Of a stretch of 64,000 bases of DNA, positions 33,155 through 42,385 are shown piece by piece (the first letter of the stretch is position 1; each line of letters begins with the position of its first letter). Source of the stretch: Dinoroseobacter sp034111085 (lineage in GTDB: Bacteria > Pseudomonadota > Alphaproteobacteria > Rhodobacterales > Rhodobacteraceae). The position numbers and the translations under genes were made by a program. Location: assembly GCA_034111085.1 (NCBI GenBank), contig JAWUXZ010000017.1, positions 1 through 64,000 on the forward strand. The letters run 5' to 3'. A model generated the notes under the pieces. That model was not told the origin of the DNA. It worked only from the letters and a program-made list of their open reading frames with translations, and ran no database searches.

Positions 33155-33243
33155 CGGTTTCTCCATGATGTTTGGCGTTCGACGTAGCAGTGGCGCGGCA
33201 AATGTCATTGGCAAAGCCTCTGAAAATCAGGCATCACGCAATT

Positions 33244-34116
33244 ATGCTTGATAATCGCGACGATATTCATCCGCTGTTTTACGGCGCGCCTGCAACGACG
33301 GAGTTTCGCAAGCTGCGCAAACGCATCGTGCGCCAGACCCGTGAGGCAATCGCGGTTTACGCAATGATAGAGCCCGGCACCCGCTGGCTGGTGTGTCTGT
33401 CGGGCGGAAAGGACAGCTATACCTTGTTGGCTGTGCTGACCGAACTGCAATGGCGCGGATTGCTGCCGGTCGAGATTTTGGCATGCAACCTAGACCAAGG
33501 CCAACCGGGATTTCCGGCAACCGTACTGCCCGAGTTTCTTGAGAAAATGGGCGTTCCGCACAGGATTGAGTATAAGGACACCTATTCCATCGTCATGGAT
33601 AAGGTGCCTGCGGGACGGACCTATTGCGCGCTGTGCTCAAGGCTCAGGCGCGGGAATCTGTACCGGATTGCGCGCGAAGAGGGCTGCTCGGCTGTCGTAC
33701 TGGGCCATCACCGCGACGATATACTAGAGACATTTTTCATGAACCTGTTTCATGGCGGTAAGCTGGCAACGATGCCGCCAAAGCTGCTCAACGACGAAGG
33801 TGATCTGTTTGTCTATCGCCCGCTGGCCCATGTGTCCGAGGCCGATTGCGAGAAGTTTGCCCGAGATATGGCCTATCCGATTATCCCGTGTGACCTGTGT
33901 GGCAGCCAAGATGGCCTGCAACGCCAACAGGTTAAGGCAATGATTGATGGCTGGGAGGCAAACCACCCCGGTCGCCGCCAAAAGCTGTTTCGCGCGCTGA
34001 GCACTGCGCGGCCTTCGCATCTGCTTGACCCGGCGCTGTTTGATTTTGCCGGGCTGATGCGATTGAGCCCCGGTAAAGTTAAAGAAAATCCGAGCGATAT
34101 CACCGGGCCTAATTAA
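33244..34116 (+). CDS. ttcA: tRNA 2-thiocytidine(32) synthetase TtcA
   Basis: The start at 33244 (MLDNRDDIHPLF) matches the family opening and gives 290 residues; ATG 33205 is an alternative. The PP-loop SGGKDS is at 53-58. The iron-sulfur cysteines are C128-A-L-C131 and C216-D-L-C219. TtcA adenylates C32 and thiolates it with the help of a [4Fe-4S] cluster. It is monocistronic. Confidence 0.95.
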   Translation: MLDNRDDIHPLFYGAPATTEFRKLRKRIVRQTREAIAVYAMIEPGTRWLVCLSGGKDSYTLLAVLTELQWRGLLPVEILACNLDQGQPGFPATVLPEFLEKMGVPHRIEYKDTYSIVMDKVPAGRTYCALCSRLRRGNLYRIAREEGCSAVVLGHHRDDILETFFMNLFHGGKLATMPPKLLNDEGDLFVYRPLAHVSEADCEKFARDMAYPIIPCDLCGSQDGLQRQQVKAMIDGWEANHPGRRQKLFRALSTARPSHLLDPALFDFAGLMRLSPGKVKENPSDITGPN

Positions 34117-34201
34117 CGAATGCAGTAACCATCGGGGTCTAGCACTGCTGACAAATCGCCGACGCGCAGAATGGCTGTGCAGGCGGCCCTCGTCAGCAAG
34201 G

Positions 34202-35920
34202 ATGCACCGCGTGCGCGCCTTTCCATTGCAAAACTCGCCCTCGTTTGGTGCCATGTTGGCGCTGCTGCTCGTGTTGCCGTTATGGGTGCTCGGGGCCGCC
34301 TTGTTGCTTGGTGCCAAGGCGGCACTTATTTGCGCTCTCGTGATCCCGTTGGCTCAAGCGCTGGGATTTTGGGGCCTTACGCGCGCCAAAGCCCAACGCC
34401 CCGCCGCTACGCGCGATCCGGTTACGGGACTGCCAAGCCGGATGGATATGGAAGCGCTGATCACCGCGCGGCTTGATGCAGCGCACACCTGCGACATGAC
34501 CACGGCTTGTATCGTGATGGATATCGACGGTTTTCACGCCTTTAACGACCGTTGGGGACGCGCGGCGGGAGACGAATTGCTGCGCCAATGCGCGGCACGT
34601 CTGCAATCTGTTCTGCGCCCCGAAGACTATCTTTGTCGGCTGGAAGCGGACGCGTTTGCCGTCTTTCTCGCGCCCTCGCCCGGATTGAACTTTGACGCGA
34701 TCCTATCTGTCACTGAACGCCTGCAAGTTGCCTTGGCCGACCCGGTCTTGATCGACGGTGTGTCATCCTATTGCAGCGCTTGTGCGGGGATTGCCTTGCG
34801 ACGGCACGTGAGGCCCGGCGATATGTCCATCGGCGAGGCGATGCTGCGCGCCGCAGACCGCGCCATGGTCGAAGCACGCGGCACCGGTCCGGCCGCATAT
34901 CAAGTCTATTCGGCGAAGATGCATGCCATTGCACGCGCGTCCCATTCGCTGGCAGATGAGGTGACAACGGCCTTAGAGCGCGGCGAGATCAAGGCGTGGT
35001 TTCAACCGCAAGTCAGCAGCGACGGCACGAAAGTAACCGGGATGGAAGCGCTTGCCCGCTGGCATCATCCCGAAAAGGGCCCGATCCCGCCTGTAGCCTT
35101 TCTGCCCGCGATTGAGGCCGCAGGTAGAAGCGAGCGACTTAGCGATGCGATGCTCGCCAACGCTTTGACGGCGCTGCGCGATTGGGACACCGCAGGCATT
35201 CATGTGCCGCAAGTTGGAGTGAATTTTGCGGCCAACGAGTTGCGCTCGCCCCGACTTGTGGAAAAAGTCACATGGGAGTTGGACCGCTTTGGCCTGACGC
35301 CCGAGCGGTTGGCCGTTGAGGTGCTGGAAACGGTTGTCAGCCAAGGCGATGACGATCTGCTGTTGCGAAACCTCGCCCAGCTGCGAGATCTCGGCTGCAG
35401 AATCGAGTTGGACGATTTTGGCACCGGCGCGGCTGCGATAACCTCCATCCGGCGTTTTGGCGTCACACGCATCAAGATCGACCGCAGTTTTGTGACCCAT
35501 CTCGACAAAGACCCAGATCAGGCGCGCCTGTGCCAAGCCATCGTGACGCTAGCCGGTCAGCTGGAGATTGATGTGCTCGCCGAAGGTGTCGAGACGCTCA
35601 GCGAGCAAGCCTGCCTGCATCAGATGGGCTGTGCGCATGTCCAAGGCTTTGGGATTGCGCGCCCCATGCCCGGCCCTGACGCCTTGGCTTGGCTGATTGA
35701 CCACCAACACCGCCAAGCCGCAGCGCATCAGGCAATCCACACATCAGGTCAGTTAGCAACCGGACGCACAACGCAGGCCCCCTTGGCGCACAAAAGCCTC
35801 CCGTTCCTGCCGAAAACGACCGAACCCACCCTTGATCCAAAGCTGGCGCGAGCTGACCGCACGACCGCTCAGGGCGCCAGCCAACCAAACGTGGACCCAA
35901 ATCTAAAGACGGCACATTGA
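34202..35920 (+). CDS. GGDEF-EAL protein, probable c-di-GMP phosphodiesterase
   Basis: The 572-residue protein has two N-terminal membrane helices (about residues 16-58), a GGDEF domain with a degenerate active site (AGDEL instead of GGDEF) and a complete EAL domain. EAL residues seen include MEALARW, NFAANEL, ELDDFGTG, KIDRSF and AEGVET. It should hydrolyse c-di-GMP rather than make it. After the EAL domain there is a ~75-residue low-complexity tail rich in Pro, Thr and Gln. No partner gene is adjacent. Confidence 0.92.
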   Translation: MHRVRAFPLQNSPSFGAMLALLLVLPLWVLGAALLLGAKAALICALVIPLAQALGFWGLTRAKAQRPAATRDPVTGLPSRMDMEALITARLDAAHTCDMTTACIVMDIDGFHAFNDRWGRAAGDELLRQCAARLQSVLRPEDYLCRLEADAFAVFLAPSPGLNFDAILSVTERLQVALADPVLIDGVSSYCSACAGIALRRHVRPGDMSIGEAMLRAADRAMVEARGTGPAAYQVYSAKMHAIARASHSLADEVTTALERGEIKAWFQPQVSSDGTKVTGMEALARWHHPEKGPIPPVAFLPAIEAAGRSERLSDAMLANALTALRDWDTAGIHVPQVGVNFAANELRSPRLVEKVTWELDRFGLTPERLAVEVLETVVSQGDDDLLLRNLAQLRDLGCRIELDDFGTGAAAITSIRRFGVTRIKIDRSFVTHLDKDPDQARLCQAIVTLAGQLEIDVLAEGVETLSEQACLHQMGCAHVQGFGIARPMPGPDALAWLIDHQHRQAAAHQAIHTSGQLATGRTTQAPLAHKSLPFLPKTTEPTLDPKLARADRTTAQGASQPNVDPNLKTAH

Positions 35921-36080
35921 AGGTGGCCGCGGTCACGCACTTGAACCGACGGCCTGTGGCCGCAATCACACCTCGGGCATATCCCCACAGGGAAGGGAAT
36001 ACCGCTTGACCTTTGCGGGCGTTCTAGGTTGAACCCTCCAGATGAATTTCCACTGACTTTCTAAGGAATGGGGCGCCTAA

Positions 36081-37931
36081 ATGGACGACCAGAATAAGAA
36101 CCTGATCCTCGCTACGGCCCTCAGCTTCCTCGTGATCCTAGTCTGGTTTTTACTATTTCCGCCGGAAGAGACCGTGGTTGATCAGACAACCACCACATCT
36201 GGCGTGACCAGCACAGCAACGACCGACCCGACCACTGGCGAGAATTTGGCGCTTACACCACCTGCCGCAAGCGACCCCTCGGGGACCGCAGCGCCAGCCG
36301 ATAGCGCAGCGGTAACAGTTGCAAATGTTGCGCGCCTGCCGATTGAGACTGCCAAGCTGGAAGGCTCGGTCTCATTGCTGGGCGGACGTATCGATGATTT
36401 GTCTCTGCGCGACTACAACGAGACCTTGGACGAAGGCTCGCCCATCGTGCGCCTGCTGTCGCCTGTGGGCGAACCGAACGCGTTCTACGCACTCTACGGC
36501 TGGACGCCAGGCGGCGCGCTGACCTTTGACGATGTGCCGGGCGCGAACACCGAATGGTCCGTGGAAACCGGGACCACCCTAAGCGTCGATCGCCCCATCA
36601 CATTGCGCTGGAGTAATGATGCAGGCTTAATCTTCCGCCGCACCATCAACGTCGATGATGACTACCTGTTTTCAATCGAGCAATCGGTGGAAAATACGAC
36701 CGCTGAGGCCGTGCGCTTGCAGCCCTACGGCATCGTCGCGCGCCACACTGAGCCCGACACAATCGGCTTTTTCATCCTGCATGAAGGCATCGTAGGGATG
36801 AAAGATGGCGAGTTGATCGAGGTCGACTATGACGCAATGACCGAATTTGACGTGGTCGAGCGTGAAGCTGCCCGCGCCGATGTGCTCGAGGTCACGGCCA
36901 ATGGATGGCTCGGGTTCACCGATAAGAACTGGATGACGACCCTGATGCCGCAGCCCGGTCAGGGCTTCACGGCTGTGTCCAAATACGTACCAAGCGCCGA
37001 TATCTACCAAACGGAAATTCGCCTCCCGACCGTCACCGTCGAGCCCGGCCAGCAAGTTGCGGTGGAAACGAACTTGTTTGCAGGCGCCAAGGAATGGGAA
37101 ACCATTCGCCGGTATCAGAACGAACTGGGTTTTGACGGCTTCCTCGACAGCATCGACTGGGGGTGGTTCTACTTTCTGACCAAGCCCATTTTCGCTGTGC
37201 TGCATTGGCTGAACAATGTCATAGGCAACATGGGCATCGCGATCATCGCTTTGACCTTGATTATCAAGGCGCTATTGCTGCCGCTGGCTTATAAATCCTA
37301 CGTCTCTATTGCTAAAATGAAGGAGCTTCAGCCAGAGATGGAGAAGCTCAAGGAGAAGGCAGGCGAGGATAAGCAGAAGCTGCAGCAAGGCATGATGGAG
37401 CTTTATAAGAAGAACAAAGTTAACCCAGCTGCCGGGTGTCTGCCGATCTTGATGCAAATCCCGATCTTCTTTTCGCTCTATAAGGTGATCTTCGTCACGA
37501 TTGAGCTGCGACACGCGCCTTTCTTTGGACCGTTCCGCGATCTGTCAGCCCCTGATCCGACCTCGATCATGAACATCTTTGGGCTGCTGCCAAACGCAGC
37601 ACCTGAGCCGGGCACGATCATGGCGCTGGTGTTCATCGGCATCCTTCCGATCTTCTTGGGCGTATCGATGTGGTTTCAGCAAAAGCTGAACCCGGCGCCC
37701 ACAGATCCGACCCAGCAGATGATCTTCGCATGGTTGCCTTGGATTTTCATGTTCATGCTCGGCAGCTTCGCGAGTGGCCTGATTGTCTACTGGATTGCCA
37801 ACAACGTCATCACGTTCAGCCAGCAATATCTGATCATGCGGAGCCATGGCTCTAAGCCGGATCTGTTTGGCAACATTCTGTCAGGCTTTAAGCGCAGTGC
37901 TGCCAACAAGCCGAACGATCCGAAAAAATGA
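36081..37931 (+). CDS. yidC: Membrane protein insertase YidC
   Basis: The 616-residue protein has an N-terminal anchor (LILATALSFLVILVWFLLF), a Thr/Ala-rich linker, the large periplasmic beta domain, and the conserved C-terminal insertase core with MAIIALTLIIKALLLPL-like helices and KKNKVNPAAGCLPILMQIPIF. It inserts membrane proteins alone or with SecYEG. It overlaps the MOSC gene by 4 bases. A TTGACC element upstream at ~36006 may be part of its promoter. Confidence 0.98.
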   Translation: MDDQNKNLILATALSFLVILVWFLLFPPEETVVDQTTTTSGVTSTATTDPTTGENLALTPPAASDPSGTAAPADSAAVTVANVARLPIETAKLEGSVSLLGGRIDDLSLRDYNETLDEGSPIVRLLSPVGEPNAFYALYGWTPGGALTFDDVPGANTEWSVETGTTLSVDRPITLRWSNDAGLIFRRTINVDDDYLFSIEQSVENTTAEAVRLQPYGIVARHTEPDTIGFFILHEGIVGMKDGELIEVDYDAMTEFDVVEREAARADVLEVTANGWLGFTDKNWMTTLMPQPGQGFTAVSKYVPSADIYQTEIRLPTVTVEPGQQVAVETNLFAGAKEWETIRRYQNELGFDGFLDSIDWGWFYFLTKPIFAVLHWLNNVIGNMGIAIIALTLIIKALLLPLAYKSYVSIAKMKELQPEMEKLKEKAGEDKQKLQQGMMELYKKNKVNPAAGCLPILMQIPIFFSLYKVIFVTIELRHAPFFGPFRDLSAPDPTSIMNIFGLLPNAAPEPGTIMALVFIGILPIFLGVSMWFQQKLNPAPTDPTQQMIFAWLPWIFMFMLGSFASGLIVYWIANNVITFSQQYLIMRSHGSKPDLFGNILSGFKRSAANKPNDPKK

Positions 37932-38689
37932 CGGCGCGCGTGGCGGAGATTTATCGCCATCCGCTAAAGGCCATCGGGCGCGAAGCTTTGGAGACGGTCC
38001 AGCTTGCGCCCGGCGAAGTTTTGCCTTGGGATCGCGCCTTTGCGATTGCCCATGAGAAATCCCGCCCAGAAGATTTGGCAAAGCCTTGGGCCAAGAAGAT
38101 GAACTTCTTGCGCGGCGTCACGGGGCCGGACTTGATGGCCGTGAGCTGCACGTTTGACCCCGAAACACTGTATTTGCGACTGCGCCACCCGCGCCTCGCG
38201 GATCTGAATATTTGTCTGAGTAGGCCGCAAGACGAGGCCTCGTTGATTGAATGGCTCTCGCAAATTTGGCCAGCCGAGGCCCCTGCCCCAACGCATCTGA
38301 TCCATCACAAAGGCTCCGCGCAAACCGATGTGCCCGAGCCTTGGGTCGCGCTCAACAGCCTTGCCTCCCACAGGCAGGTCGCGGAAAAATTGGGCGCGCC
38401 TGATTTTTCCATTCACAGATGGCGCGGAAATATTTGGGTCGAGGGGCTTGAGCCTTGGACAGAGTTTGACTGGATCGGGCGGAGCATCCACATTGGTGCT
38501 GCGGTCCTGAAGATCCAACAACCGATCACGCGGTGCAAGGCGACGATGGCGAACCCGGAAACCGGCCAGCGTGACCTTGATACGCTGGGTGCGCTTGAAG
38601 CGGGTTGGGATCATGCGGATTTTGGTGTTTATGCGGAAGTGATCAAGGGTGGTTCGATCAAACCCGGCGACGCAATTGAGGTGATCTGA
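37928..38689 (+). CDS. MOSC domain protein
   Basis: The 253-residue protein has an N-terminal beta-barrel (VAEIYRHPLKAIGREAL) and a C-terminal MOSC domain with the conserved cysteine in PITRCKATMANPETGQRD. MOSC proteins of this size relate to the molybdenum cofactor sulfurase C-terminus and to YiiM/YcbX-type enzymes that act on N-hydroxylated compounds or bind the Moco. The place between yidC and engB is common in Rhodobacterales. The substrate is unknown. Confidence 0.87.
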   Translation: MTARVAEIYRHPLKAIGREALETVQLAPGEVLPWDRAFAIAHEKSRPEDLAKPWAKKMNFLRGVTGPDLMAVSCTFDPETLYLRLRHPRLADLNICLSRPQDEASLIEWLSQIWPAEAPAPTHLIHHKGSAQTDVPEPWVALNSLASHRQVAEKLGAPDFSIHRWRGNIWVEGLEPWTEFDWIGRSIHIGAAVLKIQQPITRCKATMANPETGQRDLDTLGALEAGWDHADFGVYAEVIKGGSIKPGDAIEVI

Positions 38690-39336
38690 TGAAAATGGCC
38701 TTCCCTCTGGCAGAGGTCGATGCCCCAACTCAGGAAGCCGGGCGCAAACTGTTTGCAGGCCCCGTTGATTTCTTGAAGGGCGTCGTTGCGATGTCCGGTC
38801 TACCGCCTGATAATCGGCTTGAAGTGTGCTTTGCTGGCCGCTCGAATGTCGGAAAATCCAGCCTGATCAACGCTCTGACGGGGCGCAAAGCGCTTGCCCG
38901 CGCGTCTAATACACCGGGCCGGACGCAGGAGATTAACTTCTTCGAGCTTGGCGAAGAGCGCTATCTGGTCGACCTTCCCGGCTACGGCTTTGCCAACGCG
39001 CCTGTTGCCGTGGTTGCGAAATGGCAGCGCCTACTGAAATCTTATCTATCGGGCCGCGCCAGTTTGCGCCGTGCGTTTGTGCTGATTGATGCGCGACACG
39101 GCGTGAAGACCGTCGACGCGGAAATCCTAAGCCTGCTTGATAAATCTGCCGTGCCGTTTCAGGTGGTCTTGACCAAGGCCGATAAAATCAGCCTCGATGA
39201 CAAAGCCAAAGTATTGGATCAGGTGCGCGAAAACCTTGCCAAGCATCCGGCAGCTTTTCCAGAATTGATCATAACCTCATCCGAGAAGGGTGAGGGGATT
39301 GAGACGTTACGCGGCATTATTGCGGGTCTGATTTAG
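38689..39336 (+). CDS. engB: Ribosome biogenesis GTP-binding protein EngB (YsxC/YihA)
   Basis: The 215-residue GTPase has G1 AGRSNVGKSSLINALTG, G3 DLPGYGFA, G4 TKADK and the N-terminal segment preceding the core that is typical of the family. It acts in 50S subunit assembly. It shares a base with the MOSC stop, so it is in the yidC operon. Confidence 0.96.
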   Translation: MKMAFPLAEVDAPTQEAGRKLFAGPVDFLKGVVAMSGLPPDNRLEVCFAGRSNVGKSSLINALTGRKALARASNTPGRTQEINFFELGEERYLVDLPGYGFANAPVAVVAKWQRLLKSYLSGRASLRRAFVLIDARHGVKTVDAEILSLLDKSAVPFQVVLTKADKISLDDKAKVLDQVRENLAKHPAAFPELIITSSEKGEGIETLRGIIAGLI

Positions 39337-39456
39337 CCCCTAGAGCCGGGCGTTTTTCGTACCCGTTATACACAGACAACACTCTGTCTTCCGTATTGCC
39401 TGCCACAGACCCTCGCAATCACTGCGGGTCTGCGCGCGCTTGCTGAGTAGCAAGCC

Positions 39457-39485
39457 TTGTCGCCTATCGGCCCTTCGCGTATGAC
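39457..39485 (+). promoter_or_regulatory. Promoter-like sequence before argB
   Basis: TTGTCG (39457-39462) and TATGAC (39480-39485) are separated by 17 bases, 28 bases before the argB ATG. Just upstream a hairpin CAGACC/GGTCTG with inner CGCA/TGCG (39406-39432) could act as a regulatory or termination structure after engB. Confidence 0.45.
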
Positions 39486-39512
39486 CCGGGCGAGTTTTAC
39501 CTTGGTCGACTG

Positions 39513-40379
39513 ATGAAGAAACAAAATACCATGAACAGCGATTGGATCGCCACTGCCCGCACGCTCAACCAAGCGTTGCCGTATTTGCAGCGCTATGACG
39601 ACGCGATTGTCGTGGTCAAATTTGGCGGCAATGCCATGGGCGATGATGCTGCGATGGACAGCTTCGCGCGTGATATCGTGCTGATGCGCCAGATCGGGGT
39701 GAACCCGGTCGTGGTCCATGGCGGCGGGCCAATGATCAACGAGATGCTGGCGAAGCTGGGCATCGAGACGACGTTTTTGAACGGCAAGCGCGTCACTGAT
39801 GCAGCCACGGTCGAGGTTGTCGAAATGGTCCTGTCGGGCCGCGTCAATAAACGAATCGTTCAAGCGATCAACGCTCAAGGCGGGCGCGCGGTCGGGCTAT
39901 CGGGCAAGGACGCGAACTTGATGGTATGCGACCCGGCAGACCCTGCGCTTGGCTTCGTCGGCGATCCGGTGGAGGTCGATCCGAAGTTACTACGCGAGTT
40001 GTTTGATAACGAGATTATCCCCGTAATTGCCCCAATCGGCGTCGGCCGAAATGGCGAGACCTTCAATGTGAATGGCGACACTGCGGCAGGCGCGATTGCG
40101 GGGGCGTTGAAAGCGGACCGTCTTTTGCTGCTGACCGACGTGACCGGCGTGAAGGATGCAAGCGGCGAGGTTGTGACCGCCCTGACGCGTGACCAAGTCG
40201 CCCAGATGACCAAGGACGGCGTCATTGCGGGAGGTATGATCCCGAAGACCGAGACGGCAGTGGCTGCGCTGAATGCAGGCGTGCGCGCGGTTGTGATCCT
40301 TGATGGACGGGTGGCGAATGCCTGCCTGCTGGAGTTGTTCACCGATCACGGGGCTGGATCGATGATCCGCGCGGAATGA
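39513..40379 (+). CDS. argB: Acetylglutamate kinase
   Basis: The 288-residue kinase has the amino acid kinase signatures VVVKFGGNAMGDD, VVVHGGGPMINEML and NINGDTAAGAIAGAL-like NVNGDTAAG. It phosphorylates N-acetylglutamate in the second step of arginine synthesis. The N-terminal helix (residues ~7-25) is that of arginine-sensitive hexameric forms. ATG 39531 is an alternative start. Its end overlaps the ferredoxin-like gene by 4 bases. Confidence 0.97.
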   Translation: MKKQNTMNSDWIATARTLNQALPYLQRYDDAIVVVKFGGNAMGDDAAMDSFARDIVLMRQIGVNPVVVHGGGPMINEMLAKLGIETTFLNGKRVTDAATVEVVEMVLSGRVNKRIVQAINAQGGRAVGLSGKDANLMVCDPADPALGFVGDPVEVDPKLLRELFDNEIIPVIAPIGVGRNGETFNVNGDTAAGAIAGALKADRLLLLTDVTGVKDASGEVVTALTRDQVAQMTKDGVIAGGMIPKTETAVAALNAGVRAVVILDGRVANACLLELFTDHGAGSMIRAE

Positions 40380-41035
40380 TTTCTCTGGCCGAACTTGAGG
40401 CCGGTGCCGCGACGCGACATCTTGTGGTTCTCGGCGTGCTGTCGCTTGAGGGCGATGCGGATGCACCCAAAGGCATGACACGGCTGGTGCTTCTGGGACC
40501 TGCGCCCGGAGGCTTCTGGCCTGCGTATCAGGCCAGCCCCGAGGCACAAGACGCAGCACCTGATCCGATTGATCGTTGGTCGCGCCGTGTGATTGGAACA
40601 TGGGCGTGTGATCTGAAGGGCAAGGCGCTGTTTCCATTTGGCGGCCCGCCATACCGCCCGTTCTTACGGTGGGCGGCGAGCAGTGGCCGCGCGTGGTCCT
40701 CGCCTGTAGGCGCGCTGGTGCATGACAGGTTTGGATTAATGGTCAGCTATCGCGGTGCACTTGCGGTACCGGATGCGTTTGACTTGCCCGGAACAGGGCC
40801 TCGCCCCTGCGAGACCTGTGCGGACCAGCCGTGCCTAACCGCTTGTCCGGTGGGCGCGCTCAGTGAATCCCCCTACGACGTACCTGCCTGCAAATCCCAT
40901 ATAGCCTCGCAGGACGGGGCGGATTGCCTCACCGAAGGGTGCCGCGTGCGCCGCGTCTGTCCATTAAGCCTTGGCGCGGGCCGCGATCCGGCGCAATCTG
41001 CATATCACATGTCGCTGTTTCTGGGACCGCAATGA
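40376..41035 (+). CDS. 4Fe-4S ferredoxin-type protein (QueG-like C-terminal half)
   Basis: The 219-residue protein has eight or more cysteines near its C-terminus: PCETCADQPCLTACPVGAL followed by ACKSHIASQDGADC and GCRVRRVCPL, which can bind two clusters. The N-terminal half has no cysteine motif and no known domain. Such proteins are related in fold to the cluster domain of epoxyqueuosine reductase but lack its cobalamin part. The function is unknown. It is coupled by ATGA overlaps to argB and the SixA-like gene. Confidence 0.83.
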   Translation: MISLAELEAGAATRHLVVLGVLSLEGDADAPKGMTRLVLLGPAPGGFWPAYQASPEAQDAAPDPIDRWSRRVIGTWACDLKGKALFPFGGPPYRPFLRWAASSGRAWSSPVGALVHDRFGLMVSYRGALAVPDAFDLPGTGPRPCETCADQPCLTACPVGALSESPYDVPACKSHIASQDGADCLTEGCRVRRVCPLSLGAGRDPAQSAYHMSLFLGPQ

Positions 41036-41520
41036 AAACGCTGCTACTGCTGCGCCACGCCAAATCGAGCTGGGGCAATCCTGATCTTCCCGACCATGAC
41101 CGGGCGCTGAACAAGCGCGGTCAGCGGACTGCACCTGTGATGGGTAAGTGGATCAAACAAAGCGATCTGGTGCCGGGCGCTGCGTATGTGTCGGATGCGC
41201 GCCGCACCGTCGAGACGTGGGATCGCTTGGGTCTAGAGCTGACGCCAACGATCACCGGAGCGCTCTATCACGCGACCCCGCAAGCGTTGCTGGACACGAT
41301 CATGGGTGCGACAGCAGACACAGTGCTGCTGATCGGCCACAACCCCGGCATCAGCCTGCTGGCCGAAGCCATTGTGGAAACCGAGCCGACCCATGACCGT
41401 TTTGATCAATACCCGACCGCAGCACTTCTGGTCGCGCGCTTCGATATTGAGAGCTGGGGCGATCTGGCGCTGCATACTGGGCGAGATGTGCAGTTTATCA
41501 CCCCGCATGATCTCGCCTGA
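41032..41520 (+). CDS. Histidine phosphatase family protein, SixA type
   Basis: ATG 41032 gives 162 residues. The phosphohistidine motif R8-H9-A in LLLRHAKSSWG and the later second histidine in IGHNPGIS are present. SixA-like proteins dephosphorylate phosphohistidine or small phosphoesters. It follows the ferredoxin-like gene by a 4-base overlap and ends before a strong bidirectional terminator. Confidence 0.92.
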   Translation: MKTLLLLRHAKSSWGNPDLPDHDRALNKRGQRTAPVMGKWIKQSDLVPGAAYVSDARRTVETWDRLGLELTPTITGALYHATPQALLDTIMGATADTVLLIGHNPGISLLAEAIVETEPTHDRFDQYPTAALLVARFDIESWGDLALHTGRDVQFITPHDLA

Positions 41521-41526
41521 AACGCG

Positions 41527-41554
41527 AAAGGCCGCGCCCGAAGACGCGGCCTTT
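41527..41554. terminator. Bidirectional terminator between the SixA and bztD genes
   Basis: A perfect 10-base stem AAAGGCCGCG/CGCGGCCTTT with loop CCCGAAGA lies in the 52-base gap between the two convergent genes and can stop transcription from both sides. Confidence 0.85.
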
Positions 41555-41572
41555 GCAAAGTTTTGACCGGGT

Positions 41573-42370
41573 TTAGTGGCCGAGGATTTGGCTGAGGAAC
41601 AGCTGGGTACGCTCGGACTTGGGATGCAAGAAGAACGCCTCCGGCTCGTTCTGTTCAACGATCTGGCCTTGGTCCATGAAAATCACGCGGTCAGCCACCT
41701 GACGGGCAAAGCCCATCTCGTGGGTCACGCAGATCATGGTCATACCCTCTTCGGCGAGCTCGATCATAGTGTCGAGCACCTCCTTGATCATCTCGGGGTC
41801 GAGGGCAGACGTCGGCTCGTCAAAGAGCATAATTCGAGGCTTCATGCACAGTGACCGCGCGATGGCCACACGCTGCTGCTGACCGCCCGAAAGCTGACCG
41901 GGATACTTTCCGGCCTGTTCAGGGATTTTCACCTTGGTCAGGTAGTGCATCGCGATCTCTTCGGCTTCACGCTTGGGGGTCTTGCGAACCCAGATTTGCG
42001 CAAGCGTGCAGTTTTCCAGAATCGTCAGGTGCGGGAACAGGTTGAACTGCTGGAACACCATGCCGACCTCAGAGCGGATCTTGTCGATGTTCTTCAGATC
42101 CGTCGATAAGAGCGTGCCATCCACGGTGATGGAGCCTTGCTGATGCTCCTCCAGCGCGTTGACGCAGCGGATCAGCGTGGATTTGCCCGAGCCCGAAGGC
42201 CCGCACACCACGATCCGCTCGCCTTGATAGACGGTCAGGTCGATGTCGCGCAGCACGTGAAACGTCCCGTACCACTTGTTCATGTTGACGATTTCGATCG
42301 CCACTTCGTTCGACATTTTTGCCTTGGCACGAGCGGCCGGTGCAGTTGTAGATACGGCTGTGTCAGTCAT
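41573..42370 (-). CDS. bztD: Glutamate/glutamine/aspartate/asparagine ABC transporter, ATPase
   Basis: The 265-residue ATPase has Walker A GPSGSGKST, signature LSGGQQQR, Walker B IMLFDEP and the H-loop VTHEM, with an extra ~25-residue N-terminal segment rich in Ala/Thr. The family is the GlnQ type. It is the last gene of the bztABCD operon and should power import together with BztBC. Confidence 0.96.
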   Translation of the reverse strand: MTDTAVSTTAPAARAKAKMSNEVAIEIVNMNKWYGTFHVLRDIDLTVYQGERIVVCGPSGSGKSTLIRCVNALEEHQQGSITVDGTLLSTDLKNIDKIRSEVGMVFQQFNLFPHLTILENCTLAQIWVRKTPKREAEEIAMHYLTKVKIPEQAGKYPGQLSGGQQQRVAIARSLCMKPRIMLFDEPTSALDPEMIKEVLDTMIELAEEGMTMICVTHEMGFARQVADRVIFMDQGQIVEQNEPEAFFLHPKSERTQLFLSQILGH

Positions 42371-42385
42371 TTGATCACACCTTTC

